From the NCBI GenBank assembly GCA_934167665.1, contig CAKPLN010000002.1:1-64000 (forward strand): 64,000 bases of DNA, in the 5' to 3' direction. The notes under the pieces are model-generated. The model searched no databases, had not been told where the DNA came from, and was given only the letters and a program-made list of their open reading frames with translations. The stretch is from an uncultured Bacilli bacterium. GTDB lineage: Bacteria; Bacillota_I; Bacilli_A; RF39; UBA660. This document shows positions 43,723-53,819 of the stretch, one piece after another. The translations under genes were made by a program, and so were the position numbers. Each line of letters begins with the position of its first letter. The stretch's first letter is position 1.

Positions 43723-44516
43723 AGAAGAGACACCATCCCTTCTATATCTATGTTCATACTTATATCGCTTATTAAATCATAATCACGTAGTTTAACAGAT
43801 AAATCAACTATAAAAGGTAATTCCAATCCTAGTCTATTTAAAATATTATCCTTTTGAAGTACCTCTAAAGGTGGACCTTCTAAAGCTATAGTATTATTAT
43901 CAATTACGTATATATAATCACTTTGTAGGGTCATTTCTAGATTAGATGTAGTTATTATAATTGTTAGGTCCATCTTCTCTTGAAATTTTTTTAAAACACT
44001 TATAATGTTAGTAGCATCTTCTTTAGACATATTAAGAAATATATCATCAAGTAATAATATTTTTGGTGTTTGAAGTAAGTGCTTAGCTAGTTGAAGTTTA
44101 ACTTTTAAAGTATCGGTTAAGCTAGTTGGATTGGTATTTTGAAATTTTAGCAGATTGAAATCTTGAAGTATTTGTTTTATCTTCTTTTCTTTTATTGAAT
44201 ACTCAATATCTAAATTATTTAGACTATATAGTAGTTCAGCAAATACGCTTTCCTTGGTGAAAGTATATTCTTGAGATATAATATATTTTAAAATTGTATT
44301 AAGTTCAGTAATTCTATAATATTCTAATTCTTGTGAAAATATATAAATAGTATTATCTGTAAATATTTGCCCCACTATGCTTCTTATTAATGTAGTCTTG
44401 CCACAATTATTGGCCCCTGTTACAACAATTAATTTATTTCTTTCAAAGGATATGCTAAAATTTTGAAAGGCATATGGCAATGATAAATTATTTATTTCAA
44501 TGACATTGTCTAACAC
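43713..44516 (-). CDS. Partly degenerate EcfA1-type ABC ATPase
   Basis: A 267-residue ABC-domain protein at the ecfA1 position. Walker A is intact (GANNCGKTT) and a Q-loop-like FSQE is present. The signature is lost (SLTDTLKVKLQLA), Walker B has Asp-Asp (ILLLDDIF) in place of Asp-Glu, and the H-switch histidine is missing (TTSNLE). The C-terminal segment LGLELPFIVDLSVKL is characteristic of EcfA proteins. ATP binding may remain but hydrolysis is doubtful. With the neighbouring gene it replaces the energy-coupling module. No EcfT is encoded beside them. Confidence 0.84.
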   Translation of the reverse strand: MLDNVIEINNLSLPYAFQNFSISFERNKLIVVTGANNCGKTTLIRSIVGQIFTDNTIYIFSQELEYYRITELNTILKYIISQEYTFTKESVFAELLYSLNNLDIEYSIKEKKIKQILQDFNLLKFQNTNPTSLTDTLKVKLQLAKHLLQTPKILLLDDIFLNMSKEDATNIISVLKKFQEKMDLTIIITTSNLEMTLQSDYIYVIDNNTIALEGPPLEVLQKDNILNRLGLELPFIVDLSVKLRDYDLISDISMNIDIEGMVSLLWK

Positions 44517-44555
44517 TTATACCACCAACTTAATTATAATCTTAAAAGTCAACAA

Positions 44556-45308
44556 TTAGTTGACTTTCTTTTTTTGAATGCGATATGTTATTCTTAATAG
44601 AAACTTATCTGGTACAAAACGGCTAAAGAATTTAGCACATTTCATTTTAAAGCCTGGAATTATTAGCATCTTATTAGCTAACATTTGATTAATAGCATAT
44701 TTAGCTACGAAAGCGCTCGATTGAGGCTTTATGCCAAATTTTACACCAGCAACATTATTAAAGTTAGTCTTTACTGGTCCTGGGCATAATACTGATATGT
44801 GAACGTTGGTTTTCTTCTTTTTTTGTTCGTAGTATATAGCTTCTGTTAATTGATATACATATGACTTAGTAGCATAATAAGTACTCATTAAAGGTCCTGG
44901 TTGAAAACTGGCTGAAGAAGCCACATTTAGTATGTATCCAGAGTTTCTTTGTTCCATATCTCTTAAGAAGAACTTTGTTAATATATGGAGAGCCTTAATA
45001 TTAGTATTAATCATCTCTAATTCTTTATTTAAATCTGTTTCTGTAAAATATCCAAAGTCACCAAAACCAGCGTTGTTTATTAATATGTCAATATTTTCTT
45101 TTTTTGTTATAACATATAGTTCTTTTACTTTTTGTTCATTTGCTAAATCCGCAACAATAATAGTGACTTTAGTTGGAAGTGTTTTTTGGATTTGCTCTAA
45201 TTTTTCACGATTTCTAGCGACTAATATTAATTCATACTTTTTTTGAGCTAGGTATCTAGCCATATCTAGCCCTATTCCAGATGAGGCACCGGTAATTAAA
45301 GCTTTCAT
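44556..45308 (-). CDS. Short-chain dehydrogenase/reductase
   Basis: A 250-residue SDR oxidoreductase. Its N-terminal cofactor motif is TGASSGIGLDMARYL (TGxxxGxG), followed by NNAGFG (NNAG), catalytic Ser in NVASSASF, and YYATKSY containing the Tyr-x-x-x-Lys pair. The region after the proline-glycine CPGPVKT is longer, as in the DltE/YqjQ-like SDRs. The substrate is unknown. It overlaps the 45305 gene by four bases (ATGA) and may be cotranscribed. It lies within what is normally a pure ribosomal/ECF region, an insertion relative to other Bacilli. Confidence 0.9.
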   Translation of the reverse strand: MKALITGASSGIGLDMARYLAQKKYELILVARNREKLEQIQKTLPTKVTIIVADLANEQKVKELYVITKKENIDILINNAGFGDFGYFTETDLNKELEMINTNIKALHILTKFFLRDMEQRNSGYILNVASSASFQPGPLMSTYYATKSYVYQLTEAIYYEQKKKKTNVHISVLCPGPVKTNFNNVAGVKFGIKPQSSAFVAKYAINQMLANKMLIIPGFKMKCAKFFSRFVPDKFLLRITYRIQKKKVN

Positions 45309-45829
45309 ACGCTACGCCCCCTACTATCATTTTTTTCTTCATTGCTATTTTTCTTGTCACTAAGCATACTATCTAATTGCGCAGCTACATTGCTGTCTGT
45401 AGCTTGAAAAGCTCTAACTCTTGTTACAGCAGCTCGAACAAGTCTATCCTCTAGAAGATCTTTTTCTGCCGATGACATAAAGATATACTTTTCTAAAGGA
45501 GTAGTGCTAATAAATTCTCTACCACCATCTAAAGTACAATCTTTGGCCGTATCAATAAATTCTTTCCACTGTCTACCGATTTTTGATATATTGGTTAGGC
45601 ATTGTTCATCACTTATTTCTTCTCTTTTTTTATGTTCAAAATTTGATTTTATTGATAAAAATAAGTCTAAATAATGCTTTCTCATATCTTTATTTTTCAT
45701 AAATTCTTCTAGGGTTATACCACGTGTATCTAACAAATCAGCTTTAAATGCTTCATATATTTTACTATCTCTTGATACTACCTTGGCACTATTTAAGGTT
45801 ATTGTTGAAAATATTTTTGCCAATTCCAT
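45305..45829 (-). CDS. Unknown helical protein
   Basis: A 174-residue, mostly helical, charged protein ending in a polar tail (DKKNSNEEKNDSRGRSV). I do not recognise a family. The start is the ATG at 45829 with GAGGTG four bases upstream. The frame also opens at a GTG 12 bases earlier that is part of that site. It is coupled to the SDR gene by an ATGA overlap. Confidence 0.65.
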   Translation of the reverse strand: MELAKIFSTITLNSAKVVSRDSKIYEAFKADLLDTRGITLEEFMKNKDMRKHYLDLFLSIKSNFEHKKREEISDEQCLTNISKIGRQWKEFIDTAKDCTLDGGREFISTTPLEKYIFMSSAEKDLLEDRLVRAAVTRVRAFQATDSNVAAQLDSMLSDKKNSNEEKNDSRGRSV

Positions 45830-45971
45830 AGTCCACCTCACTAAAGTTTTTATTCCTTAACATATTGATTATACCACATATATTATACTAAATGAAGTTA
45901 AATAATTCTTTAATATTATTAGATGCCCTTATTTTATAAGCTAAATCGTACTAGTGTTGTTAATATTTATA

Positions 45972-46012
45972 TAAAAAAATGATTATGTTATACAACAAAA
46001 TCATTTTTATTT
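45972..46012 (-). terminator. Terminator of the alpha operon after rplQ
   Basis: AAAAATGATT pairs with AATCATTTTT around a 16-base loop, with a T-run on the minus strand. A second perfect hairpin, TTATGAATA/TATTCATAA (46029-46050), lies right after the rplQ stop. Confidence 0.7.
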
Positions 46013-46056
46013 AAATAATATGTTTAGTTATGAATAATGTTATTCATAATACTTTA

Positions 46057-46425
46057 TTATTTTTCTTCTACTGGTTTAGTTTCTTCAACTAATTTTAAAA
46101 TAACCATTAAAGAATTATCTCCACGTCTTTCTGATAATTTTAAAATTTGAGTGTAGCCACCATCTCTATTTTCATAGCGTTTTGCTAAATCATTAAAGAT
46201 TTTATCAACTACTTCTTTATCATTATGTAAGAAAGCTAATGCTTTACGGCGTGATACTAAATCACCTTTTTTTCCGTAAGTAATCATTTTTTCAACAGAC
46301 TTACGAACTTCTTTGGCTCTAGTATCAGTAGTAGTGATAGATTCATTTAAAACTACTTGCTTAGTCATAGTAGCTAACATACTTCTTCTATGTTTGTTAT
46401 CTCTTCCTAGTTTTCTATATGCCAT
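46057..46425 (-). CDS. rplQ: 50S ribosomal protein L17
   Basis: A 122-residue protein that sits near the exit tunnel of the 50S subunit. Signatures: [39 protein letters not shown] and the end [16 protein letters not shown]. It is the last gene of the alpha operon, 20 bases after rpoA. Confidence 0.97.
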   Translation of the reverse strand: MAYRKLGRDNKHRRSMLATMTKQVVLNESITTTDTRAKEVRKSVEKMITYGKKGDLVSRRKALAFLHNDKEVVDKIFNDLAKRYENRDGGYTQILKLSERRGDNSLMVILKLVEETKPVEEK

Positions 46426-46445
46426 TATTAATTCCTCCTTATATT

Positions 46446-47396
46446 TTAGTCATCGTCACGTAAGATTAAGCCCATATCTCTTATTTTGTCTAATACTTCT
46501 TTTAGAGATTTTTTACCTAAATTACGTATTTTCATCATATCAGATTCACTTTTGTTAACAAGGTCTTGTAATGTGTGAATTCCGGCTCTCTTTAAGCAGT
46601 TGTATGCTCTTACAGAGAAGTCCAAATCTTCTATTGAAGTTTCTAAGGCTTTTACCTTTGGATCTTCAGTTTTTTCAATCATCATTCCACTTACATTTGC
46701 AATAGCTGATAAATCAGTTAGAATTGTAAAATGTTCAATTAATATACGTGAAGCTAAAGCAACTGCTTCTTCAGGTTTTATTGAACCATTTGTCCATACA
46801 TCTAATATTAATTTATCATAGCTTTCATTTTGTCCAACGCGAGCGTTTCCAACTTCGTAAGAAACTCTTTCTATAGGAGAATATAATGAGTCAATAGCTA
46901 TAACTCCAGCTTTTTTGATATCATATATTTTTTTATTTTCTTCGCTTTTTACATATCCACGACCATTTGTAACAGTCATTTCCATATTTAAAGTTGCACC
47001 CTTAGATAAAGTTGCAATTACTTTATCTTTATTGATTACTTCAATATCAGCATCGTGTTCAATATCACCAGCAGTTATTTCTCCTTCTTTGTTTGCATTT
47101 ATACGAACTACTTTTGTTTCATTTGAATGATTTTTAAATACTACACCTTTTAAATTTAAAATAATAGTTGTTACATCTTCATATACTCCATCAATAGTTT
47201 GGAATTCGTGAAGAACACCATCTATTTTGATACTACTAATTGCACTACCTGGAAGAGATGATAACATTACTCTTCTTAAGGCGTTACCAATTGTTGTACC
47301 AAATCCTCTTTCTAATGGTTCTAGTTCAAATCTTCCATAAAAGTTGTTCTCTATAGAGTCTGTTATTTTATAAATTGGTTTTTCAAATTGTAACAT
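46446..47396 (-). CDS. rpoA: RNA polymerase alpha subunit
   Basis: A 316-residue scaffold subunit of RNA polymerase. The N-terminal assembly domain contains [22 protein letters not shown] and [18 protein letters not shown]. The C-terminal DNA/activator-contacting domain has [20 protein letters not shown] and [19 protein letters not shown]. The length is typical of Bacilli. It lies in the alpha operon between rpsK and rplQ. Confidence 0.98.
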   Translation of the reverse strand: MLQFEKPIYKITDSIENNFYGRFELEPLERGFGTTIGNALRRVMLSSLPGSAISSIKIDGVLHEFQTIDGVYEDVTTIILNLKGVVFKNHSNETKVVRINANKEGEITAGDIEHDADIEVINKDKVIATLSKGATLNMEMTVTNGRGYVKSEENKKIYDIKKAGVIAIDSLYSPIERVSYEVGNARVGQNESYDKLILDVWTNGSIKPEEAVALASRILIEHFTILTDLSAIANVSGMMIEKTEDPKVKALETSIEDLDFSVRAYNCLKRAGIHTLQDLVNKSESDMMKIRNLGKKSLKEVLDKIRDMGLILRDDD

Positions 47397-47443
47397 GAAA
47401 CTAACCTCCCTTTGTTTTCAGCCACTTAACTTATCCTTTTATA

Positions 47444-47827
47444 CTATCCACGTGGACGTTTTGGTGGACGGCATCCATTATGTGGTATTGGTGTAACATC
47501 AGATATTGCTGTTACTTCTAGTCCTGCTGTTTGTAATGAACGGATTGCAGTTTCACGTCCTGGTCCTAAACCTTTAACACGAACTTCTAGTTTTCTCATT
47601 CCCATATCATAAGCTACTTTACCAGCTGCTTCAGCAGCCATACCAGCAGCAAATGGAGTTGATTTTTTACTTCCTTTAAAACCGATAGCACCAGATGATG
47701 CCCAGCTAATTACATTACCATCTTTATCAGTAATTGTTGTAATAGTATTATTAAATGTTGAATGAATATGAGCTATTCCTTCAGGTACATTTTTCTTAAC
47801 TTTCTTCTTTCTAGTCTTATAAGCCAT
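47444..47827 (-). CDS. rpsK: 30S ribosomal protein S11
   Basis: A 127-residue protein of the 30S platform. Signatures: [32 protein letters not shown] and the C-terminal [16 protein letters not shown]. It is in the conserved rpsM-rpsK-rpoA order. Confidence 0.98.
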   Translation of the reverse strand: MAYKTRKKKVKKNVPEGIAHIHSTFNNTITTITDKDGNVISWASSGAIGFKGSKKSTPFAAGMAAEAAGKVAYDMGMRKLEVRVKGLGPGRETAIRSLQTAGLEVTAISDVTPIPHNGCRPPKRPRG

Positions 47828-47863
47828 AAGTCTTACCTCCTTTTTTATTTTAAACTATTTTAA

Positions 47864-48232
47864 CTAAACTTTCTTCTTATTTGCTACAACTTTTCCTTTA
47901 CCCTTACGAGTACGAGCATTACGATTAGTTCTTTGTCCTCTTACAGGTAATCCTTTTTTGTGACGGCTTCCTTGGTATGAATTAATTTCCATCTTAGTCT
48001 TAATATTCATACTAACTTCACGACGTAAGTCACCTTCAGTTAAATGCTTATTGATTTCATCACGAATCTTAACTAAGTCATCTTGAGTTAAATCTTTAGT
48101 TTTCGTAGTTGGGTCAATATTTACTTCTTTTAGAATTTGTTTTGCTAGACTTCTTCCAATTCCGTATATATATGTTAATGAAATACATATATGCTTGTCA
48201 TTTGGAATGTCTACACCTTTAATACGTGCCAT
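47864..48232 (-). CDS. rpsM: 30S ribosomal protein S13
   Basis: A 122-residue protein of the 30S head that contacts the P-site tRNA and the 50S subunit. Signatures: [30 protein letters not shown] and the basic tail [16 protein letters not shown]. It follows rpmJ by 18 bases. Confidence 0.98.
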   Translation of the reverse strand: MARIKGVDIPNDKHICISLTYIYGIGRSLAKQILKEVNIDPTTKTKDLTQDDLVKIRDEINKHLTEGDLRREVSMNIKTKMEINSYQGSRHKKGLPVRGQRTNRNARTRKGKGKVVANKKKV

Positions 48233-48250
48233 TTAATTTCCTCCTAATAA

Positions 48251-48364
48251 TTATCCTTGAACTTGTTTGTGTTTTGGATTTTCACAAATAATTCTTATTT
48301 TACCTTTACGTTTAACGACTTTACATTTTTCACATATAGGTTTTACTGATGCTTTTACTTTCAT
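48251..48364 (-). CDS. rpmJ: 50S ribosomal protein L36
   Basis: A 37-residue gene below common ORF-size limits: [20 protein letters not shown]..., then [15 protein letters not shown]. The cysteines CEKC and C...H form the zinc-binding form of L36. ATG at 48364 with AGGAGGGATAAT upstream, between infA and rpsM as in all Bacilli. Confidence 0.97.
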   Translation of the reverse strand: MKVKASVKPICEKCKVVKRKGKIRIICENPKHKQVQG

Positions 48365-48378
48365 TATTATCCCTCCTA

Positions 48379-48594
48379 TTATTTACGATAGGTAATACGC
48401 CCACGTGTTAAATCATAAGGCGATAGTTCTATCATTACGGTATCTCCTGCTAAGATACGAATATAGTTCATTCGTATTTTACCAGAAACGTGAGCTTCCA
48501 CAATGTGTCCATTTTCTAGTTGAACTTTGAATTTCCCACCTGGGATTATTTCAAGAACTTTACCTTCTATTTCGATTGTATCTTCCTTAGCCAT
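48379..48594 (-). CDS. infA: Translation initiation factor IF-1
   Basis: A 71-residue OB-fold factor that occupies the 30S A site during initiation. [38 protein letters not shown] and [19 protein letters not shown] are all canonical. It follows map by four bases. Confidence 0.98.
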   Translation of the reverse strand: MAKEDTIEIEGKVLEIIPGGKFKVQLENGHIVEAHVSGKIRMNYIRILAGDTVMIELSPYDLTRGRITYRK

Positions 48595-48598
48595 CTTT

Positions 48599-49345
48599 TC
48601 ACTCTCCTGTCAAGATTTTATATCCATCGGCAGTTACTACAACTGTATGTTCAAAGTGGGCTGATGGACTATGATCCATTGTGTCTACAGTCCAGTTATT
48701 ATCATGAACGTAGATTCTAGGACTTCCCAATGTTAGCATTGGTTCTACAGCTATTACCATACCTTCTTTTAATCGTGGTCCTGTATTTGGAGTCCCAAAA
48801 TTAGGAACTTCTGGATCTTCATGAACATCGGTTCCTACGCCGTGGCCACAAAGTTCTCTTACAACACCTAGTTTGTATTCTTTAGCGTACGTTTCAATTG
48901 CATGACCAATATCACCTACTCTATTTCCTGGCTTTACTTGTTCTAAGCCAACAAACAACGATTTTTCTGTATGTTCAAGTAAATATTTTTTCTCTTCTGA
49001 TATTTTGCCTACAGCATAAGTCCATGCTGAATCACCATGATATCCTTTATAACAAGCGCCAATATCTATTGATATTATGTCACCATTCTTTAGTACTCTA
49101 TCACTTGGAAACCCATGGACTACTTCAGAATTGATACTGATACATAAAGCTGTTGGAAAACCCTCGTATCCCTTAAAAGAAGGTGTAGCACCTTGACTTC
49201 TAATAAAATCTTCTGCTAACTTGTCTAATTCTTTAGTTTTTATACCTTCTTTTATATATGGTTGTAGATACTTATGAGTTTTATAGACAATATTACCAGC
49301 AATTCTTAGGAGTTCAATTTCTCTTTGACTTTTTATTGTAATCAT
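48599..49345 (-). CDS. map: Methionine aminopeptidase, type I
   Basis: Removes N-terminal methionine from new proteins. Two-metal site residues are visible in [18 protein letters not shown] (Asp, Asp), [15 protein letters not shown] (His), MVIAVEPML (Glu) and the C-terminal FEHTVVVT (Glu). The 248 residues match the short bacterial type I enzyme. It lies between adk and infA, the standard Bacilli order. Confidence 0.97.
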   Translation of the reverse strand: MITIKSQREIELLRIAGNIVYKTHKYLQPYIKEGIKTKELDKLAEDFIRSQGATPSFKGYEGFPTALCISINSEVVHGFPSDRVLKNGDIISIDIGACYKGYHGDSAWTYAVGKISEEKKYLLEHTEKSLFVGLEQVKPGNRVGDIGHAIETYAKEYKLGVVRELCGHGVGTDVHEDPEVPNFGTPNTGPRLKEGMVIAVEPMLTLGSPRIYVHDNNWTVDTMDHSPSAHFEHTVVVTADGYKILTGE

Positions 49346-49358
49346 TTTATCATCTCCA

Positions 49359-50012
49359 TTATTTGCTAATGATTTCGTCTATTTTATTAAATACATTTTC
49401 AACAGTGTCTTCACCGTTTACTTCGTATAATGCGTTTTTATCTCTGTAGTGTTCTAATATAGGTTCAGTATTTTCTATATACATTTTATATCGTGTTTGA
49501 AAAGATGCTAAGTTATCATCATTTCTTTGATATAATCTGCCACCACAGTTATCACAGACTGATTCAACTTGTGGAGCACTGTTTTCACTATTTATATTGT
49601 AAATAGTCTTACAATCTTCACAAATTCTTCTACCTGTAATTCTCTTTTCAAGTGTTTTTTCATTTATATTGATATATATTACATATCCAATTTTATATCC
49701 AAGATTATCTAAAATTTTGTCATATTCAATAGCTTGATTTAACGTTCTTGGGAAACCATCAATTATAAAACCATTTTGACAGTCATCCTTTTTTAAACGG
49801 TCTTCAATTAGCTGATATGTAATTTCATCTTTAACTAGTCGACCAGCTGACAATGTTTCAAATACATAGTGACCAATTTCACTATCTTCTTTTGAAATGT
49901 CTCTTAATATATCACCAGTTGAAATGTGTGGTATATTGTACTTTTTAGCAACTAGTTCTGCTTGAGTACCCTTACCAGCTGCCGGCGGGGCAATAAACAT
50001 AATATTTTTCAT
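49359..50012 (-). CDS. adk: Adenylate kinase
   Basis: Interconverts ATP + AMP and 2 ADP. The LID domain carries two zinc pairs (CEDC and CDNC) as in Gram-positive enzymes. NMP-site and LID residues STGDILRD, DGFPRTLNQA and GRRICEDC are present. The P-loop is APPAAGKGTQ: the first glycine of GxxxxGKGT is alanine and the fourth position is also alanine, unlike the usual G-x-P-G-A-G-K-G-T. The rest appears functional. It lies six bases after secY. Confidence 0.95.
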   Translation of the reverse strand: MKNIMFIAPPAAGKGTQAELVAKKYNIPHISTGDILRDISKEDSEIGHYVFETLSAGRLVKDEITYQLIEDRLKKDDCQNGFIIDGFPRTLNQAIEYDKILDNLGYKIGYVIYININEKTLEKRITGRRICEDCKTIYNINSENSAPQVESVCDNCGGRLYQRNDDNLASFQTRYKMYIENTEPILEHYRDKNALYEVNGEDTVENVFNKIDEIISK

Positions 50013-50018
50013 ATAATA

Positions 50019-51293
50019 TTACCTTCTACTATATCCTCTTTGATAGCTTCTAGTTAACAAACTTCCTTCTAATTGTTTGTATGTTTCTAATGCTACACCA
50101 ACAACAATTAATAGTCCAGTTCCACCGATTGAAACTGAAGTAGGTAAGCTTGTTAAATTAGAAAATAGGATTGGCAAACCAGCAATTATTACCAAGAAAG
50201 TTGCTCCTAGAACTGTCAATCTTGATAAAACTCTGCTTATATGTTTCTTTGTTTCTTCTCCTGGTCTAATTCCTGGAATGTAACCACCATTTTCTTGTAA
50301 ATTCTTAGCAAATTCTTCTGGCTTTAATTGAATAAAAGTGTAGAAATATGCAAACAAGAAAATGAATATTACGTAAATTATAAAACCAACTGGCGTCGTA
50401 TATGTCAAATACTTTTGTACAAATAAAGTAAAACCATCTTTATTTATTACTCTAGCTATAATGCTTGGAATTGATAGCAAGCTTGATGCGAAGATTACAG
50501 GAATAACACCTGCTGAGTTAATCTTGATTGGCATAAAGCTTTGGGCTGCACTTCCGAAAGCACTAGTTGATTTATTAGCATATTGAATTGGTATTCTTCT
50601 TTCAGCTTCTTGTACAAATATTACACCAATAACTATTGCAAAATATAAAATTGCAAATATAGCAAATTTAATTATTCCTAATGTTATAGCTTGTGCTGTA
50701 CCACTGAAAGTAATTAAACTTGTGAAAGCATCAATGAACATCTGTGGTAGTGTAGCAATGATTCCAGCCATTATTATCAAGCTTAAACCGTTACCTATAC
50801 CTTTTTGAGTGATTTGATCACCCAACCATAATAAGAAAGCTGTTCCAGCAGTTAATACTGTTGAAATATACATGTATTGAATTGGACTTCCAGTTTTACC
50901 AATGAAGGCAAAAGCAAAAGCGTATCCTTCAATAAATGAGAAGAAGATCCCCATATATCTTGTTATTTGATTTAATTTTTGACGTCCTGTTGGACCTTGC
51001 TTACTTAATTCTGCAAAATATGGAATTATATCCATTTGTAATAATTGCACAATAATTGAAGCTGTAATGTATGGTGTAACACCTAGAGCGAATATTGAGA
51101 AATTCTTTAGTGCTCCACCACCCATTGTATTTATTAATTCCAAAAAACCTAAATTACTAGTTAGTTCTTTGGTTCCTGGTACTCTAATTGAAATACCTAG
51201 TATGAAGATTATCAATGCCCCAAGAGTAAAATATATTCTTTGACGTAAGTCTTTATTTATCGGGGAAAATAATTGCTTCATAGTATTAAACAT
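50019..51293 (-). CDS. secY: Preprotein translocase subunit SecY
   Basis: The channel-forming subunit of the Sec translocon, 424 residues with ten membrane helices. Family markers: GGALKNFSIFALGVTPYITASI, QKGIGNGLSLIIMAGI and VFVQEAERRIPIQY, here partly shortened to FVQEAERRIPIQYA, and GGYIPGIRPGEET near helix 8. It follows rplO by one base, as in other Firmicutes, and is translated within the spc operon. Confidence 0.98.
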   Translation of the reverse strand: MFNTMKQLFSPINKDLRQRIYFTLGALIIFILGISIRVPGTKELTSNLGFLELINTMGGGALKNFSIFALGVTPYITASIIVQLLQMDIIPYFAELSKQGPTGRQKLNQITRYMGIFFSFIEGYAFAFAFIGKTGSPIQYMYISTVLTAGTAFLLWLGDQITQKGIGNGLSLIIMAGIIATLPQMFIDAFTSLITFSGTAQAITLGIIKFAIFAILYFAIVIGVIFVQEAERRIPIQYANKSTSAFGSAAQSFMPIKINSAGVIPVIFASSLLSIPSIIARVINKDGFTLFVQKYLTYTTPVGFIIYVIFIFLFAYFYTFIQLKPEEFAKNLQENGGYIPGIRPGEETKKHISRVLSRLTVLGATFLVIIAGLPILFSNLTSLPTSVSIGGTGLLIVVGVALETYKQLEGSLLTRSYQRGYSRR

Positions 51294-51294
51294 A

Positions 51295-51738
51295 CTAGAT
51301 CACCTCAGCTTTACTTCCAGATTCCTTAATCTTTTCTAAAGCTGTGGTTGAAAACTTGTTAGCTTGAACTGTAAGTTTTTTCTCTAACTTACCATTGCTT
51401 AATACTTTAATTCCATCTAATTGGTTCTTAATTAATCCAGTTTCTTTTAATAAAGCTGGTGTTACTACTGTTCCATCTTCAAATCTATTTAAATCAGATA
51501 AGTTGATAACAGCATATCTAGTTCTAAACTTTCCGTTAGTAAATCCTCTTTTTGGAAGTCTTCTATATAGTGGTAATTGTCCTCCTTCAAATACTGGATT
51601 TATACTACCACCACTACGTGCTTTTTGTCCTTTTTGACCGCGTCCACTTGTTTTACCAAGACCACTACCAGATCCGCGACCTACACGTTTTTTGCTATGA
51701 GTAGCACCGATATTTCTTTCTAATTCATTTAATTTCAT
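51295..51738 (-). CDS. rplO: 50S ribosomal protein L15
   Basis: A 147-residue late-assembly protein. The Gly/Lys-rich N-terminal part [20 protein letters not shown] and [17 protein letters not shown] are typical. Its ATG shares a base with the stop of rpsE, whereas most bacteria have rpmD (L30) between these genes. Confidence 0.97.
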   Translation of the reverse strand: MKLNELERNIGATHSKKRVGRGSGSGLGKTSGRGQKGQKARSGGSINPVFEGGQLPLYRRLPKRGFTNGKFRTRYAVINLSDLNRFEDGTVVTPALLKETGLIKNQLDGIKVLSNGKLEKKLTVQANKFSTTALEKIKESGSKAEVI

Positions 51739-52247
51739 TATCCTAATATCTCCTCTACTGTTTTTCCACGAAGTGCTGCAACTGCTTCTGGAGTTTTAAT
51801 AGATTTTAATGCGTTTAATGCAGCTGTTGCCATATTTAATTTAGTTCTTGCTCCTAGTGATTTAGAGACAACATCACGAATTCCTGCTAATTCTAAAATA
51901 GCACGAACAGAACCACCAGCAATGATACCAGTACCAGCTGATGCAGGTTTAATTATAACTCTTGCAGCTCCAGCTGTACCTATTGCTTCGTGAGCAACTG
52001 TTCTTCCATCAATTAGAGGTATTGTGATTAAATTCTTATTTGCATCTTGAATTGCTTTTTTTATTGCATCAGGTACTTCATTAGCTTTACCAATACCTAA
52101 TCCAACTTTACCTTTGCGGTCACCTACTACAACTATAGCAGAATATCTTCTTTGACGTCCACCTTTATTAACTTTAACAACGCTTTTTACGTCAATTACT
52201 AATTCTTCTAAAAGTTTTTCTTTAGGTTCATGAGTTTTCTTTTGCAT
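51738..52247 (-). CDS. rpsE: 30S ribosomal protein S5
   Basis: A 169-residue decoding-fidelity protein. Signatures: [40 protein letters not shown] and [20 protein letters not shown]. It directly abuts rplO (one-base overlap), with no rpmD in between. Confidence 0.98.
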   Translation of the reverse strand: MQKKTHEPKEKLLEELVIDVKSVVKVNKGGRQRRYSAIVVVGDRKGKVGLGIGKANEVPDAIKKAIQDANKNLITIPLIDGRTVAHEAIGTAGAARVIIKPASAGTGIIAGGSVRAILELAGIRDVVSKSLGARTKLNMATAALNALKSIKTPEAVAALRGKTVEEILG

Positions 52248-52259
52248 AATACCCTCCTA

Positions 52260-52622
52260 TTAGAATTCTAAGCCATTTTCACGTGCGGCTTCAGCTAAAG
52301 CTTTTACACGACCATGATAAAGGTATCCGCCTCTATCAAATACCACTTTTGTAATTTTTGCTTTTGTTGCTTTTTCAGCTATTGCCTTTCCAACAACTTT
52401 TGCTGCTTCTACATTACTTCCATTTTCAAGTTTTAAATCTTTGTCTAATGAGGAAGCAGATACAAGAGTAGTTCTTGTTTCATCATCAATGATTTGTGCA
52501 TAAATTCCAGTATTTGAACGGAATACGCATAATCTTGGTAATGCACTTGTTCCCATAATTGTCTTGCGAATTCTTTCATGACGAGTAAGACGCATACTAT
52601 TACGTGATTCTTTTTTTATCAT
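52260..52622 (-). CDS. rplR: 50S ribosomal protein L18
   Basis: A 120-residue 5S-rRNA-binding protein. Signatures: [35 protein letters not shown] and [20 protein letters not shown]. It lies between rplF and rpsE with AGGAGAATAT before the ATG. Confidence 0.97.
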   Translation of the reverse strand: MIKKESRNSMRLTRHERIRKTIMGTSALPRLCVFRSNTGIYAQIIDDETRTTLVSASSLDKDLKLENGSNVEAAKVVGKAIAEKATKAKITKVVFDRGGYLYHGRVKALAEAARENGLEF

Positions 52623-52643
52623 TTTATATTCTCCTTCCTACTA

Positions 52644-53174
52644 TTAAGCAGCTTTCTTTCCTTCTTTACGACGAACATGTTCGTCTTTGTAACGAATTCC
52701 CTTACCTTTATATGGTTCAGGTTGTCTTACTTTTCTAACGTTAGCAGCAAATTCACCAACTAATATTTTATCAATACCTTTGATTGTAATTTCTGTATTT
52801 CCGTTAGCTTCTACAGTTAAGCCTTCTGGTACTATCATTTCAACAGGATGAGAGTAACCAGCACTTATTACTAATTTATTTCCTTGTACGTTAAAACGAT
52901 AACCAACACCGATGATTTCTAGGCCTTTTTCATAACCTTTTGTAACACCAATAATCATATTATTTATTAAAGCATTCATTGTACCATGCATTGCTTTAGC
53001 ATTTTCATTTAAACGTTCTAAGGTAATTTCGTTTCCTTCTTGTTTCATTGTAATATCTTTTAACATTGGTTGTGTTAAAGTACCTTTTGGTCCTTTTACA
53101 GTTACAACGTTATTAGTATTTTCAACTGTAACTCCTTCTGGAACTATAATTATACGATTTCCAATACGGCTCAT
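52644..53174 (-). CDS. rplF: 50S ribosomal protein L6
   Basis: A 176-residue two-domain protein near the factor-binding site. Signatures: MSRIGNRIIIVPEGVTVE, VKGPKGTLTQPM, and GKGIRYKDEHVRRKEGKKA at the C-terminus. Standard spc-operon position. Confidence 0.97.
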   Translation of the reverse strand: MSRIGNRIIIVPEGVTVENTNNVVTVKGPKGTLTQPMLKDITMKQEGNEITLERLNENAKAMHGTMNALINNMIIGVTKGYEKGLEIIGVGYRFNVQGNKLVISAGYSHPVEMIVPEGLTVEANGNTEITIKGIDKILVGEFAANVRKVRQPEPYKGKGIRYKDEHVRRKEGKKAA

Positions 53175-53199
53175 ATTGACACCTCCTTATATTTTTTTA

Positions 53200-53601
53200 T
53201 TACCAAATATAAGCTAGAACTTCCCCACCTATATTTTGTTTACGAGCTTCTTTATCAGTCATTATTCCTTTTGATGTAGAAATAATTGCTATTCCTAATC
53301 CGTTAAGTACCTTTGGTACATTATCGTTTTTAGCATATACACGAAGCCCAGGTTTTGAAATTCTTTTTAGCCCAGTGATAACTCTTTCTTTTTTTGCTGT
53401 ATATTTTAAAGTTAAAACAATTGTACCTTGAGCATCATCTTTAACTATTTTATAATCTTTGATAAATCCTTCTTCTTTTAGAATTCTTGCAATTTCTGTT
53501 TTAATATTAGAAGCAGGAACTTGTACTTCTTCATAACGCATTTGATTAGCGTTGCGAATACGTGTTAACATATCTGCAATTGTATCTGTTACTACTGCCA
53601 T
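53200..53601 (-). CDS. rpsH: 30S ribosomal protein S8
   Basis: A 133-residue 16S-binding primary assembly protein. Signatures: [35 protein letters not shown] and [20 protein letters not shown]. In many bacteria S8 represses the spc operon; whether it does so here is not visible. Confidence 0.97.
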   Translation of the reverse strand: MAVVTDTIADMLTRIRNANQMRYEEVQVPASNIKTEIARILKEEGFIKDYKIVKDDAQGTIVLTLKYTAKKERVITGLKRISKPGLRVYAKNDNVPKVLNGLGIAIISTSKGIMTDKEARKQNIGGEVLAYIW

Positions 53602-53620
53602 TTTAACTCCTCCTTTCCAA

Positions 53621-53806
53621 TTACCAGCTTGATTTCTTAATTCCTGGTATTTGTCCTTTGTAAGCTAATTCACGGAAGCAAATACGGCAGATACCGAATT
53701 TACTCATAACTGCGTGTGGACGACCACAACGAGTACATCTTGTATATTCACGTACTTTGTATTTTTGTGGTCTATTAGCTTTAATAATCATACTTTTCTT
53801 TGCCAT
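53621..53806 (-). CDS. rpsN: 30S ribosomal protein S14, zinc form
   Basis: A 61-residue short S14 with two CXXC pairs (CTRC and CRIC), the zinc-binding type usual in low-GC Gram-positives. [18 protein letters not shown] and [20 protein letters not shown] match. The start is the ATG at 53806 with AGGAGGAATATT upstream; the longer frame to 53848 runs into the rplE end. Confidence 0.97.
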   Translation of the reverse strand: MAKKSMIIKANRPQKYKVREYTRCTRCGRPHAVMSKFGICRICFRELAYKGQIPGIKKSSW

Positions 53807-53819
53807 AATATTCCTCCTA

